DNA from: Cavia porcellus
Taxonomy: Eukaryota; Chordata; Mammalia; Rodentia; Caviidae
NCBI RefSeq assembly: GCF_034190915.1
Contig: NW_026947506.1
Location: 12,895,501-12,959,500 of the forward strand
Length of the DNA: 64,000 nt
Direction: 5' to 3'
The stretch's first letter is position 1; every line of letters begins with the position of its first letter. The translations under genes were made by a program, and so were the position numbers. Under the pieces are notes generated by a model, which made no database searches, was not told the origin of the DNA, and worked only from the letters and a program-made list of their open reading frames with translations. Below, in pieces: positions 46,841-57,960 of this stretch.

Positions 46841-48461
46841 TTGCCCTATGCAGAGGTAACCTATTTCACTGATGGGAGCAGCTTCCTGTTGCAAGGTAAG
46901 CGGTATTCGGAGGCCATGGTGACCAACCACTCCAATGTGATATGGGCAACCAGACTAAAGGAGGGCTCCTCAGCTCAAAGAGCTGAATTAATTGCCCTCA
47001 CCAAGGCCCTGGAGCTCGCCAAAGGAAAACAATCAAACATCTACAGTGATAGCCGATATGCTTTTGCCACTGCCCACATCCATGGGGCCATATACAGACA
47101 GAGGGGACTCTTAACCTCTGCAGAAAAAGCAATAAAACACAAACAGGAGATTCTCCAATGGCTGGCTGCAGTCATGCTACCACAAATAGTGGCTATAATA
47201 CACTGTAACAGCCATCAAAAAGGGACTGACCTTGTCACCAAGGGAAACAATTTGGCAGATGTGGCAGCAAGGTCTGCAGCCATACACAGCCCCCAGATGC
47301 TAGCACTTGGTACTGAAGTCCCCCCTAAAGAGGAGGCTCAAATAGACAAAGGACCCCAGCTCCCTAAAGGGCCTGAAGTCTCTGATTTGACCATCTACCT
47401 TCAACGAGCACATCAGCTCACCCATCTAGGGATTAAAAAGTTATGCCAACTTGCTCAACACCAGAATTTTCCAGAGACTCCCTCTTCTATCCGTGCAGCT
47501 GCCACTCAAACTGTGGCCAACTGTAAGGCATGCCAGCTGGCTAATGCACATCCTACCAAGCTAGCCCCAGGGAAGAGACTAAGAGGCACAAGGCCCAGAC
47601 AATATTGGGAAGCAGATTTCACTGAAATTAAACCTGCCAGATATGGATATAGATATCTGATGGTGTTTGTTGATACTTTCTCTGCTTGGACTGAGGCATA
47701 CCCTACCAAGAAGGAGATTGCTGCCACTGTCACAAAAAAATTGATGGAAGAAATCTTCCCCTGCTTCGGAATGCCAAAGGTAATCGGGTGTGATAGCGGG
47801 CCGGTGTTTGTGGCTAAGGTGAGTGAGGGGTTGGCCAACATATTGGGGATTGATTGGAAATTACATTGTGCTTATAGACCCCAAAGTTCAGGACAGGTAG
47901 AAAGAATGAATAGAACCATCAAAGAGACCCTAACTAAATTAGTCCATGAGACTGGCTTACAAGATTGGACAATGCCCCTGCCTTATGCCCTTTTCCGTGC
48001 TCGAAACACTCCGTCGGCCAAACCCCCTAACCTAACTCCTTTTGAAATTCTTTTCAGCACCCCTCCTCCCATACAAGGCCTCTCCCCTTCAGATGATAGC
48101 TCTGCTGTATTACCAACTTTTCTGTCTGACAGGCTCATTGCTCTCGAGCGAATACAAAAGATCCTTTGGAAACAACTGTCCACGGCCTACGCCCCCAGTG
48201 ACTCGCCAACCCCTCACCCATATCAAGTGGGTGACTTCGTGCTGGTTCACTGCCAACCAAGTTGAAACCCTGCAGCCTCACTGGAAAGGACCTTATCAAG
48301 TGCTGCTGACTACCCTCACCACAGTTAAGGTCGACGGCATCACTCCCTGGATACATGCATTGCACCTGAAGCCTGCCTCCCCGACTCAGGATAACAACTG
48401 GACCTTAGAACAAACTGGTAACCCCCTCAAAATTCAATTTCGAAGGACAACACCCATCTAA
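46841..48461 (+). pseudogene. pol: RNase H and integrase
   Basis: The 474-codon frame 46,841-48,265 is the longest open part of the provirus. RNase H shows 'FTDGSS', 'AELIAL', 'YSDSRYAF' and 'NLADVAA', so its acidic residues are present. The integrase HHCC region ends 'CKACQLANA', and the core keeps Asp in 'WEADFTEI', Asp in 'GCDSGPV' and Glu in 'SGQVERMNRT', so the DDE triad is intact. RNase H removes the RNA strand and integrase inserts the provirus. A frameshift at about 48,230-48,265 moves the C-terminal domain to another frame, which ends at 48,461. Confidence 0.88.
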
Positions 48462-48478
48462 GGAGCCAAGATACCCTC

Positions 48479-48682
48479 ATGTTACTCTGTTACCCAGATG
48501 GCTTTGTCGTCATCATTGTCTCTGTTACCCTTGTGCTGGCCATAGGATTGTGGGTCACATTTCCCTCAGACCTAGGCCGAATTGCAAAAATTAGTCTTGT
48601 CTCCCTATTCTTTGGCATAGTAACCCTGTTCTCTTACCTAAATTGCCTGGCGGTGCCAGTGAAAATTAGGCTCCTTGAATAG
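48479..48682 (+). other. Short hydrophobic frame before env
   Basis: A 67-codon frame with long hydrophobic stretches ('FGIVTLFSYLNCLAV'). It lies where an env leader is expected but in a different frame from the surface part, which is preceded by a TGA at 48,660. It may be the frameshifted env signal region; not certain. Confidence 0.35.
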
Positions 48683-49973
48683 AACCTCTCATGATGCCCC
48701 ACACACTTGCCCTGCTCAGCTCCATTGCCATTGCTCTGACCCTGCTATGCCCCCATGCAATGGCAACCCACATGTGTCGCTGAAATGGAGGGTCTACCGA
48801 GGCCATGACAAAAATTACTGCGGGACCAAGCTATTAGCTCAATGGAGGGAAACAGGAAAGCCCACTTTTGAAATAAGTCTGTGCTGGACAATTCCTGACA
48901 CTAGCTGCAAGGGTGATTTCCATGTATATCTCTGCCCTCTTGAGGGAACACCTACCTATTGTAGGTCCCCATCTGAGTTCTGGTGCCCCTACTGGGATTC
49001 TGTAACCCTGGCCTCTGGATGGATGCCCCCCTCGATAGACTGTCACTGGTCCATTCAGAGGGCTTGGAAAAGAGGAAAGCTTGATACTCTAATTATAACA
49101 GTTTTAGCCTCCAATGACCCCCATTGGGGCAAGATGCAGGCTTTGGGCATTCGAGCCTATTTATCAGGTACTGACCCAGGTAGTGTCCTCTTCATATCTA
49201 AAGGTTCCGTCTGGTCCCTACCATCAGAAACTGACCTGGGTGAACCCATCCTCCTATCTACACCTAGGCCTTCCCCTCAGGGAGACAGGATACTCCCCAA
49301 GGTAGAAACTGCACTCAAAGATAGCACCACTGTTAAACCTAAAACCCAAAAACAAAGGCCAAAATCACCCCTTACCCCTCAGAGCCCTTCCCCTCTCCCC
49401 GTTACTATGAAACCCCATCGCCCCTCTCTAGGTGATAACTTACTCAAGCTGATCCAAGGAGCATATATTGCCTTAAATCATACCCAGCCTAACCTCACAC
49501 GATCATGTTGGCTATGCTTAAGTTCCATGCCCCCATACTATGAGGGAATTGCAGTTAATGAGGCCTTTATAGGAACAACAGACCAAAGCAAATGTTCCTG
49601 GGGAAAAAACTACTCTATTAACATTTTAGAGGTTTCAGGAAGTGGGACATGTCTTGGAAAACCCTCAAACTGGCCAACTAAAATTCAGAGAGTTTGTAAG
49701 ACTTCACATTCTTCCTTTAGTCCAAACCAATATCTTATCCCAGCCCTGGAGACATACTGGACATGCAAGTCAGGATTCACACCCTGCGTAGCTGCTGATG
49801 CCTTTGACACCAATCATGATCTTTGTGTGATTGTAAAGATATTTCCCCATATCTCATATAGACCTGGGCCCCTTCTGGACCCACTGCCTGGCCACAGAAC
49901 TAAACAAGACCCAGTGACTGTGACCCTAGCTGTACTCTTGGGGATGGGGATTACAGCAGGGATAGGAACATAA
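48675..49973 (+). pseudogene. env: Retroviral env surface subunit and fusion-peptide region
   Basis: Open for 432 codons without an upstream ATG in frame. It has a Cys-rich N-terminal part, a proline-rich hinge (about residues 195-260) and a C-terminal part with CWLC, the motif that bonds to the transmembrane subunit in gammaretroviruses. Several NXT/NXS sites are present. The cleavage position reads 'RTKQ' rather than a basic RXKR. A hydrophobic fusion-peptide-like segment follows and the frame stops at 49,971-49,973. Env mediates receptor binding and fusion in live viruses; this relic is broken. Confidence 0.85.
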
Positions 49974-50053
49974 ACTGCTGCATTGATTAAGGGGCAACAA
50001 CACTTCCATCAATTGCGGGCCACAATAAATGAAGACTTAAAACGAATAGAGGT

Positions 50054-50458
50054 TTGCAAACCTCTTTAACCTCCTTATCTGAGGTAGTCCTACAAAACAG
50101 GAGGGGACTAGACCTATCCTTCCTAAAGGTGGGTGGCCTATGTGCCACTCTAAAAGAAGAGTGCTGTTTTTATGTTGACCATTCAGGCATAGTAAAAGAT
50201 GCCATGTCCAAACTCAGAGAAAATATCAAAACTAGAGAAAAAGAATACTCTTCAGAGACATCCTTCCCTTCCCTATGGCAAGGGCTAGCTCCTTATGTTG
50301 TCCCCCTCCTAGGCCCTTTAGCTGCTTTGCTCCTACTCCTTACCATTGGCCCTTGTGTTCTAAACAAGATCGCACATCTGGTGCGATCACAAGTCTCCCA
50401 GGTAAAGATGATGGTCTTGAGATACCAATATGACCTAGTACCTACTAATAATCTCTAG
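50054..50458 (+). pseudogene. env: Retroviral env transmembrane subunit
   Basis: After a stop and frame change, a 134-codon frame holds 'LQNRRGLD' (the conserved TM region), a C-X6-CC motif ('CATLKEECC'), a hydrophobic membrane segment (about residues 85-105) and a short tail. It ends at TAG 50,456-50,458, shortly before the polypurine tract. Confidence 0.85.
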
Positions 50459-50473
50459 GATTAGAGATCCTCA

Positions 50474-50490
50474 CAAAAAAGGGGGGGGCA
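50474..50490 (+). other. Polypurine tract of the provirus
   Basis: 'acaaaaaagggggggg' precedes the LTR start by 2 bp (TGAAGAG at 50,491). In retroviruses this tract primes plus-strand DNA. Confidence 0.85.
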
Positions 50491-50898
50491 TGAAGAGTTA
50501 AAACATTCAGGAAACCCCTCTTTCCTTGTCACTCGGTCAGAACAACCAGATGTTCTGACCTGATAGAGAAGTTGTGATCCAACGTCCCCAAGAATTAGAG
50601 CACCATGAACTATCGACCCTGTCAGACAGGATATGAGTTTTCAAAAACATCAAGCCACCTGCAGCAGATAGCTCACCCACCAGTAAGCAAACCACACGAC
50701 CCCTATTAACCAATGCCATCTGCTTCTGTAACTGATGCTTGCTTTGCAGCTTTCGGCTTTATAAACCCTGCACTTCCCTACTTGGCACTCTCTCGCTCTC
50801 CTCTCCAAGCGGAGTGTGGTCAGAGGGTCCCTCGCATGCGTGGACAATGAAAAAACCCTTGATTTTTCATGAGAGCTGGATCCTTGGGGCCTTCTTCA
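50491..50898 (+). repeat. 3' LTR of the provirus
   Basis: 408 bp starting TGAAGA and ending TCTTCA, matching inverted ends. Contains a CCAAT box (50,710-50,714) and a TATA box 'tttataaa' (about 50,758-50,765), then an R/U5-like part. No canonical AATAAA was seen. Confidence 0.85.
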
Positions 50899-50914
50899 CA
50901 ATGGTGATCTTACA

Positions 50915-51510
50915 AAGATAAATGAGGACATAGCAAATGAATTAGAGCACAACAATTTAAGCAACACAGTATTTCAACACAAGACAACCTGACATATCAG
51001 TAGCTACCATAATGTCTCTTTCCTTGAAATAGTTGAGTATATCTTCATACACAATAGTGTCAAACTTAACAAAATATTATAAAACCTTTAAAGAGCATGA
51101 AAATATTACAGATCATTTAGAACCAAATAACACAAAATGAACAATGGTTACTATATTATCTCATTGTTCATAAAATATTTGTTTATACTATCACACATAA
51201 TACAATCCAAGAAGATACCACATGATAGAACCAATGGAAACAGAAGACTAAAAGCATGTCAGCACTTCAAAACAAGATGATATTAAATCCACACTGGCTA
51301 TTATAATGTCTTGTTTTCTTCAAAATAGCTGTTTAAACAATCATAGATAATAAAATCAAACAAACCAGGATGAAACCATTCCAAGAAATGAATGCAAATA
51401 TTATAAGTCTCCAAAGCAATGTAATGGGGAAGCAGGATTACCACAAACTCTTATGTACTCTTACCATTTCTTACAGTAGGGAGATTACATAGTATTTATA
51501 TATGGAAAAC
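50915..51510 (-). mobile_element. L1 fragment, reverse: ORF2 end and 3' UTR
   Basis: 'aaaatagctgtttaaacaat', 'accaatggaaacagaagact' and 'tcaaaacaagatgatatta' are the reverse of the L1 3' UTR at 3,290-3,720. The ORF2 end is at about 51,480-51,510. It starts about 16 bp beyond the LTR, so the provirus's right flank is L1 rather than X sequence. Confidence 0.75.
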
Positions 51511-51849
51511 CAGGTAACTTTAACCAGTTCAGGTTCACTGATTGGAGGTCCCAATAAACTCTATAGCCTCATGGGAGACAGCTTAACTAAAGTTCATATT
51601 AGTAAGACAATTCATTGTTGCTGATCTGATGATATATTCATGCCTTCAAATATCAAATTGGGATTGTTTATAATGACAAGAGTTTTGTTTCAGATTTAGA
51701 TGTCCTATGCCTTTTTCTTGCATTCCAACCTGGTGATTTAGATGAGGCCAATACGAGGTCACCAGTCAAATAATAATTTTTAAGAAAAAGTATGTAATGT
51801 AATAGTGAGCAGTGCAAACTATGTCACAAATTTCTTCAGTGATCAAATG

Positions 51850-52015
51850 TTAAAACACCCATGGTTAATAGAAAATAGCAGTTCCATTTAATGTTCTACA
51901 TTAAGTTTACTGCTTGTCCTGCAGTGTATGATATTAATCTTCTGGATGTTCAACAGCTACAGTTAAGGGATAATTATCATTTCCCTTTGGATTCCCTGTG
52001 TGAGGATACACCAGA
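51850..52015 (-). repeat. X4: inverted fragment of the spacer repeat
   Basis: 'agcagttccatttaatgttc' and 'atcttctggatgttcaacag' are the reverse of X2 30,640-30,790. It is the outer part of inverted copy C. 51,511-51,849, to the left, holds nothing I recognise. Confidence 0.7.
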
Positions 52016-52129
52016 TATTTTCTAGGAAAAACAGGTTATATGATGCAGGGGGCAACAGAACAATGAGACTAGCAGTGGGGCTGAGACTGGGGCAGCAGAC
52101 ATGTCACAGCCAATGCAAGCCTGTCTGCC

Positions 52130-52335
52130 AGCACTGGCTCAGACCTTAGGATATGGATGCATTTGCGTGGTGTTTTGTCTTGTGGCCTGGCCCATAACAT
52201 GAGGAATCAGTCTCCCCCATGGTTGCAAGGTATCTGGGCTTCTGTATTGTCCACTTCTAGGATCTAGTCCTGTCTCACTGCCTGTATATTTCTAACTAAT
52301 TTAGCTGACTGTAACAACAGGGCTGGGCCCTCAAA
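52130..52335 (-). mobile_element. LTR-like repeat fragment, reverse
   Basis: 'aggatatggatgcatttgcg' and 'tcccccatggttgcaaggta' match 54,597-54,780 in the same direction, and the reverse of 22,790-22,920. It meets a forward piece at about 52,335. Confidence 0.6.
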
Positions 52336-52870
52336 GGAGCAAGAGGATAAATTCAGATTGATTGCAGCCTTGAAGAGACAATCACCTCCTGCTCTGGGCC
52401 AAATCTCAAGACAAAAGGCAAAGGAAATGCAGCCAAGCCCTAAAGATCAGCAGTCCAAATAGTTCTTTATCATGCTGAAGAAGTCAAGAGTCACCATCCC
52501 AAACCCCTACAGGAAGAGTTCCTGCTGTTAAGCAAGCCCACTTACTATGTGACTTGCTTCCGTGTTTGTTCCTAATTTAATCAATTTTACCTGAGTAATT
52601 GACCTTATTGGTTGAACATGGTTCTATCTCGTCTTCTGCTCACCTTGCAAAGTCCCATTTTTCACCTCCTTTCACTCATCTAACTTCTTGATTTTACTGT
52701 ATAATGTTACTCAAAAAGACAGTCTCTCAGACAGAAGCTTTCTTTCTCCCAATAAATATATACCATTCTGAAACTCCATCATTCCTAAACTTCATTCTTC
52801 TATTTTAGAGAACACAACTCTTACCAGACATATAGTAGCTCAGGGATTTCATTTCCCTTTATCATTAACA
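52336..52870 (+). mobile_element. LTR-like repeat (copy 2), forward
   Basis: Aligns with 22,870-23,450: 'ctctgggccaaatctcaaga', 'ttgttcctaatttaatcaat' and 'ctttctttctcccaataaat', ending after 'tagagaacaca'. 'cccaataaatatata' may be its polyadenylation signal. The TATA-like part is degraded ('actgtataatg'). Confidence 0.6.
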
Positions 52871-53632
52871 TGAGCCAAATGAACATCAATATCTTTATGA
52901 TGTGTCTGAATGCTTTTCACTTTTCTTGCATTTTAAAGTGATCAATACAACTCACTGTGGTTGTATTCCTGGCAATGTAAGAAGTTGTATACCTCAGTCA
53001 TTATAAATGAAAATAATTGATTTGAGTGTATAATTTAGGAGGAAGTAGACATTTCCATGGCAGTAGGTTATCTCATATAAAAGTGAAGGTTCAACTAAAA
53101 TTGTCCAGAACAATTTCTACATTATTGGATTCTTCAACAATTTTAAGATATATAAACTGTGTATTTTTGCCTTTTTATAGAAGGTTTCTAATATGTTATT
53201 GAAACAAGTCTGTAGGCTTGTAGAACCCTGTTAATATTTTGATACCTTTTCTGCATTGAAATTTATATGAAGATTTATTTTTATCAGGATTAAACTCACT
53301 GCCTTGACACTGATAGAGTGGAGCAACAGTCCACTACATTTATTTCATTTAGCTATTCATGTTGTTGTTCATATGAAATACTGAGGAGGTAAATTAACTT
53401 TATACATAGACAAGAATCAATACTGTTAACATTTTCTGTTGCAATAGAGAAGCAGAATATAAGAAAAAGTAAAATGGCCTTTCTATTAAAGAAATATGAG
53501 GAGGAACACAAACAAACAAAGAGTTTGGCTTTTTTTTTTCTGACCATGGGGTTAGGGGTATATGTGACTTTTGCCTGGATGTGGAGCTTGGAGCAGACAT
53601 TTCTGTCATGTGAAGAGCTGATTGCAATTTTC
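52871..53632. other. Intergenic stretch, nothing firm
   Basis: No gene or clear repeat. About 53,275-53,350 ('tttttatcaggattaaactc', 'actgccttgacac') may be a very old reverse ID-like SINE. Confidence 0.4.
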
Positions 53633-53867
53633 TTTAGGCCACTGGGAAAGGAATGAGGAAGTTGTAATCAGGGGAAAAAGAGGAAGTGGCCATATGTTTA
53701 GCATTCCTGATTGGGCCTTCTACCACGATGAACAACCAACATGAGGTGCTGTATTAGTTTCTAGGGCAAAACTCTTCTAAGGTGCATCCTTCAGTTTGAA
53801 TGAAGAAATGAAAATCAAGAATTTTGGTTATGTGTTTTCCTCCATGGCTGTTGGTAAACCATTCACA
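53633..53867 (+). repeat. 235-bp segment duplicated at 55.83-56.06 kb
   Basis: 'aggccactgggaaaggaatg' through 'tggtaaaccattcaca' recurs at 55,829-56,063 with three mismatches. It is part of an unbroken local sequence here, and its counterpart looks inserted. No gene was recognised in it. Confidence 0.85.
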
Positions 53868-54079
53868 AGAAATACGTTTAGTCATTTCCTTAATGCACTG
53901 TAGATACCACAACCAAACCTGCAGATCAGTTCACTTTCTGAAAACAGAAGCAGCACTTAAAGGCGGGGATAAAGCCCTGCAGTACAAGTATCCCTGAAGA
54001 GGTGAAGTCAACATTATAAAACACAAACTACTAGTCATTTCTCTGAATTCAATTTATACTGGTATTGATATAGGGGAAA

Positions 54080-54790
54080 GAAACTCCTGATCTACTATGT
54101 GCAGTATGAGTTCGTGTTCTCTAAAATTAAAGAATAAATTTTAGGAACCACTGAGGTTAAGAGTAGAATATATTTATTGAGAGAAACAAGCTGTGTGAGA
54201 GGGACAAGTGGTCCTGAGTGGGTTGCCAAAGACTGTCTCTTCTAGGAAATTTAATAGAGTAGAATCATGTGGTTTGATGGATTTAAGGTGGGGAAAACTG
54301 GGAACTCACAATGCAGATTGGACATAAGATGGGACAGAACTAGGGTAATGAATAAGATTAATAGTTCAGGTAAAGTTGATTAAATTGCAATTAAATGAGG
54401 AAGGGAGTCACATAGAAAGCAGGCATTCTTATGCAGTAGTGACTCTTCCAATAGGGGGTTCAGACGGTGACTCATGACTTCATCAGGATGATAAGAATTA
54501 TTTAGAATTTAAGGATTTAGGATAGGGATACATTTATTCAAATGGTAACTCCTGACTTCCTCAGAGTGCTAGGAAACTGTTTCAAATATCAATCTTTAGG
54601 ATATGAATACATTTGCTTGATTTTTTGTCCTGAGGCCTGATTCCTAGCAGGAGGTGTCTGTCTTCCCCATAGTTGCAAGCTGCCTGGGCTTCTGCATGGG
54701 AAGGACCTAGCCCTGTCTCAATGCCATCATTATTTGACTAACTCAGCTGCCAATTACAGTACTGTTTGGAAAATTGAATACAAATGTCTT
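54080..54790 (-). mobile_element. LTR-like repeat (copy 3), reverse
   Basis: The reverse complement aligns with 22,790-23,450, including a reverse 'tatatttattgaga' (polyadenylation-like) and 'gagaacacgaactcatac' end. It belongs to inverted copy C, and matches the repeat upstream of the zinc-finger gene in A. Confidence 0.65.
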
Positions 54791-55099
54791 CTGCTCTGGG
54801 TGAATGATCTGGGGATAACAGTGTGCAATGTATTTACCATTGTTGCCCACTGAATGACATGTTTTGAAATTTAGTTTTAGTTTATTTTTCCTTTTATCAT
54901 TGAAATCAAATGGATTTGGAAATCAAAAGCCTGGGGTAAATCTCTTCAGCACAAGCACTCCTCTGTGCATATCAGTCCTGTAGAAGACAGCCAGCTCCAG
55001 AAGCCTCTGCACTACAGTCTATCATTTGGGATCCTCTCTTGCAGGGAGGGGTTCCTTTCCCTGTTTGTTCATGATTCAGATGCAGGGAAGTAGAGCAAG

Positions 55100-55325
55100 A
55101 CTCAATCAGTGATGAAGAGGCGGGCTATCTGAACTGTCCAATCAGATGGGCCATGGCAGGTGGTCTCTTTCCGTATCTAGGCATTATTGACCTATTGTGA
55201 ATAGAGTATGGGAGCAGAATGCTTGCTGGATCTCATTTAGTGGTTTCAAGTGGCCTGAAATCATGTGGCCTGATTAGCAAAGAACTTGGGAGATCTTCTA
55301 GCTGTAGTTAACTGAAGTCACTCTG
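55100..55325 (+). pseudogene. Copy C promoter and exon-1 remnant
   Basis: Plus strand: 'gatgaagaggcggg' GC box (55,117-55,124), CCAAT (55,138-55,142) and exon-1-like sequence. At the position of the ATG/donor it reads 'agctgtagttaactgaag', so both are lost. From about 55,325 the homology jumps from A 22,200 to A 16,830, so the interval holding both KRAB exons is deleted. Confidence 0.65.
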
Positions 55326-55828
55326 AGGATCAGTATGCAGTTGTCTCTAGCATTTGATCGCCTCATATTTTTCCTCCATACATTTTTAAAAACTTAATGT
55401 CCACATAAATACAGATACATGATTACTCATATACAAAGCAGATCAAGTTATAACAGATCACTCCTTGAAGCAGATTAGCTATCTATTGCTGGATTTGTGG
55501 AGAAGGAAAATGTTAATAGGCTCTGGGTGATAGTGCATTCTTGTAAATGCAGCACACTAGGAATCATATTTCGCAGAATGGCGAATTCAAGTTCAAACTT
55601 AACAGCTTAATCATCAGTGAAAATCTCTTAAAATAAATAAGAAAGCTACAGATTTTGTGCTAATGCCTGTGCTTCATACCTAGAATGGAAAAGAAAAAAA
55701 AATGTGTCATATAACGTCTCAAAAAATAAGTAATATAATGTCATTTGCCATAAAAAATAGCTGGTCTTCCTCCAGTCAAGTTTAGTGTAATAGGTCAGCC
55801 TCAAAATGTAAAAGGTCACAGGGTTACA

Positions 55829-56063
55829 TTTAGGCCACTGGGAAAGGAATGAGGAAGTTGTAATCAGGGGAAAAAGAGGAAGTGGCCATATGTTTAGCAT
55901 TCCTGATTGGGCCTTCTACCACGATGAACAACCAACATGAGGTGCTGTATTAGTTTCTAGGGCAAAACTCTTCTAAGGTACATCCTTCAGTTTGAATGAA
56001 GAAATGAAAATCAAGAATTTTGGTTATGTGTCTTCCTCCATGGATGTTGGTAAACCATTCACA
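55829..56063 (+). repeat. Inserted copy of the 235-bp segment
   Basis: Three differences from 53,633-53,867. 'acatttag' lies on both sides (55,826-55,833 and 56,061-56,068), and the flanks together match one continuous sequence in copy A (around 16,320-16,345). Confidence 0.85.
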
Positions 56064-56280
56064 TTTAGATGAAAAACCAAAATATAAATTGTGGAGTGAA
56101 ATGAAAGAGAAAGGTTAGACTGACAATTTAGAGAAGGGAAGTACAGGTTAAGGACACAAGGCAGATTGTGATAGGGGAAAGGTATCAGAATAATCAGGAT
56201 GTGATACACATATATATCCATGCCCAAAGTGAAGCTAAATATTCTGCATCTCAAAGTATACCAACTTTTTTTTAAATAGT

Positions 56281-56380
56281 TTTTTTGTCTTTTTCCTTTT
56301 TATCACTACCGGGGATCGAACTCATGACTGCCTGCTTTCAAGGCAGGTGATTATGCTGCTAAGCTGAATCCTCAGCCCCT
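56281..56380 (-). mobile_element. ID-like SINE (shared with 16,005-16,102)
   Basis: Reverse SINE: 'accggggatcgaactcatga' and 'gctgaatcctcagcccct'. Same site and relative orientation as the SINE in copy A. Confidence 0.88.
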
Positions 56381-56559
56381 GAAATATACCAACTTTTAAG
56401 ATTCCCAAATGTATACCACTCTTTTGAGAATGGTTGTTTTCAACATGTCTTGCAAGACATTCAGTTGCTTCATTATCAGAATTTCTTAGCAGGCATCAAA
56501 ACAGAACTTGTCATTAATGCAGTAATTAATACAGAGACCCATTTCACTGTGATTTGTTC

Positions 56560-56770
56560 TTTTTCTAAATTTTATTTAAAGACAGACTAAATACAATAGA
56601 AAACTACAAATAATAAATATTTTCAAAGAAAAAATAAAGAGTTCATGATTACATATTGTCCTCTTACAAATGGTTGTTCAAGATACAAAACTGAAACATA
56701 TATAGTTGGGATTCGAACAGTGAGACTGCAAAAAGGTCTGTTCAGCTATTCAACAGAAACTTAGTAATAT
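56560..56770 (-). mobile_element. L1-family 3' end fragment, copy C
   Basis: 'attttatttaaagacagact' and 'gattacatattgtcctctta' are reverse L1 3' UTR end, matching the fragment at 15,640-15,835. Confidence 0.75.
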
Positions 56771-56800
56771 GGTTATCAATCCTATATGTGATTTATTTCT

Positions 56801-57960
56801 TTACAAAAATGACAAGAAAAGGAAATTCTATGGACGTATATCTTTGAATCAGTGTAAAGAAGTATTACTTTGTACTCCAAAAGTTAATATGGACATGGAT
56901 GTGAAAGAAACAGACACACATATCACGATGTACAGATCCATGAAAAAATCACAGTGGGGGTAGACACTATATATGTAAGCATTGTGGGAAAGCATTGAAC
57001 ACACATGGAGATTGTAAGAAACATGAAAGAACTCACACTGGAGAGAAACCCTGTGTATGTAAGCCATGTGGGAAAGCTTTTACCACATGTGGGGACTGTA
57101 AGAAACATGAAAGAATTCACACTGGAGAGAAAACCTATGTATGTAAGCAATGTGGAAAAGCTTTTACACAACATATACATTGTAAGCAACATGACAGAAT
57201 TCACACTGGAGAGAAACCCTTTATATGTCAGCAATGTGGGGAAGCTTTTACCACATGTGCACATTATATGCAACATGGAAGTTCACACACGAGAGTAACC
57301 TAACATATTTGAACACTGTGAGAAATCTTTCAGCACATGTACATATTGTGTAATGCACAAAAAATTTCAAACTCGGGGCTGGGGATTTAGCTCAGTGGAA
57401 TAAAGCACCTGCCTTGCAAGCAGGCAGTTGTGAGTTCGATCCCTGGTAATGACAAAAAGGAAAAAGCCAAAAAAAAAAAAAAATTCAAATTCGGCAGAAA
57501 CCATATATATGTTAGAAATCTATGTTAGGAATCTGGAAAAGCTTTCAGCAGAAATGCTCATTGTCAAACACATGAAAAAATTCACACTCACAAGAAAACC
57601 TATGCATGTAAATAATATAGGAAAGCTTTCACCTCACATGGATAATGCACAATACATCAACAACTTCACGCTGGGGAGAAACCCTATGTATGTAAACAAT
57701 CTGGGAAAGCTTTAACCACATGCATTCATTGGAGAATACATGAAAGAATTCATGCTGGTAAGAAACTGGCTATGTAAGCAATGTGAGGATGCTTTCAGGA
57801 CCTAGAGTGAATGTGAAATTCATGAAGAAACTTACACTGGGGATTAATCATATGCAATATGGGAACATTTTCCACACCCATGATGGTTGTTATGTATCTG
57901 AAAGAACTCACTGGGCAGAAATCCTAACTGGATTAAAAATGTGAGAAATACACCAGTCCA
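56801..57960 (+). pseudogene. Zinc-finger exon pseudogene of copy C
   Basis: Aligns with the terminal exon of the A gene. The acceptor AG is AA (56,805-56,806). The linker is open and includes 'SLNQCKEVLLCT', then a stop occurs at 56,961. A 102-codon frame (56,995-57,303) has three complete fingers and a weak fourth with first Cys, His and spacing kept ('CKQCGKAFTQHIHCKQHDRI'). It ends with a stop, followed by a SINE and decayed fingers to about 57,800. With fewer fingers, lost splice site and no KRAB exons it is a pseudogene. The Cys-for-Leu replacement is seen in its fingers too. Confidence 0.85.
57375..57482 (+). mobile_element. ID-like SINE inserted in the copy C finger exon
   Basis: Near-consensus SINE from 'ggggctggggatttagctca' to a 14-base A tract. 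'aaatttcaaactc' and 'aaaattcaaattc' flank it. Absent from copy A. Confidence 0.92.

Larger units (their letters stand above)
44505..50898 (+). mobile_element. Gammaretrovirus-like endogenous provirus, 5' deleted
   Basis: Layout from left to right: about 70 bp of 5' LTR, the end of gag, pro-pol, env, polypurine tract and complete 3' LTR. The order and the in-frame UAG between gag and pol are gammaretroviral. The 5' LTR body, primer-binding site, leader, matrix and most of the capsid are missing. Several stops and frameshifts interrupt pol and env, so it is a relic. Base composition is more GC-rich than the AT-rich surroundings. No matching short target duplication was found at the two ends. 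Confidence 0.9.
55326..56800 (+). pseudogene. Copy C intron remnant
   Basis: Aligns in reverse with A 15,640-16,830. Both copies carry the SINE at 16,005/56,281 and the L1 3' end at 15,640/56,560. It contains the inserted 235-bp segment. No KRAB-like exon was found. Confidence 0.7.
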
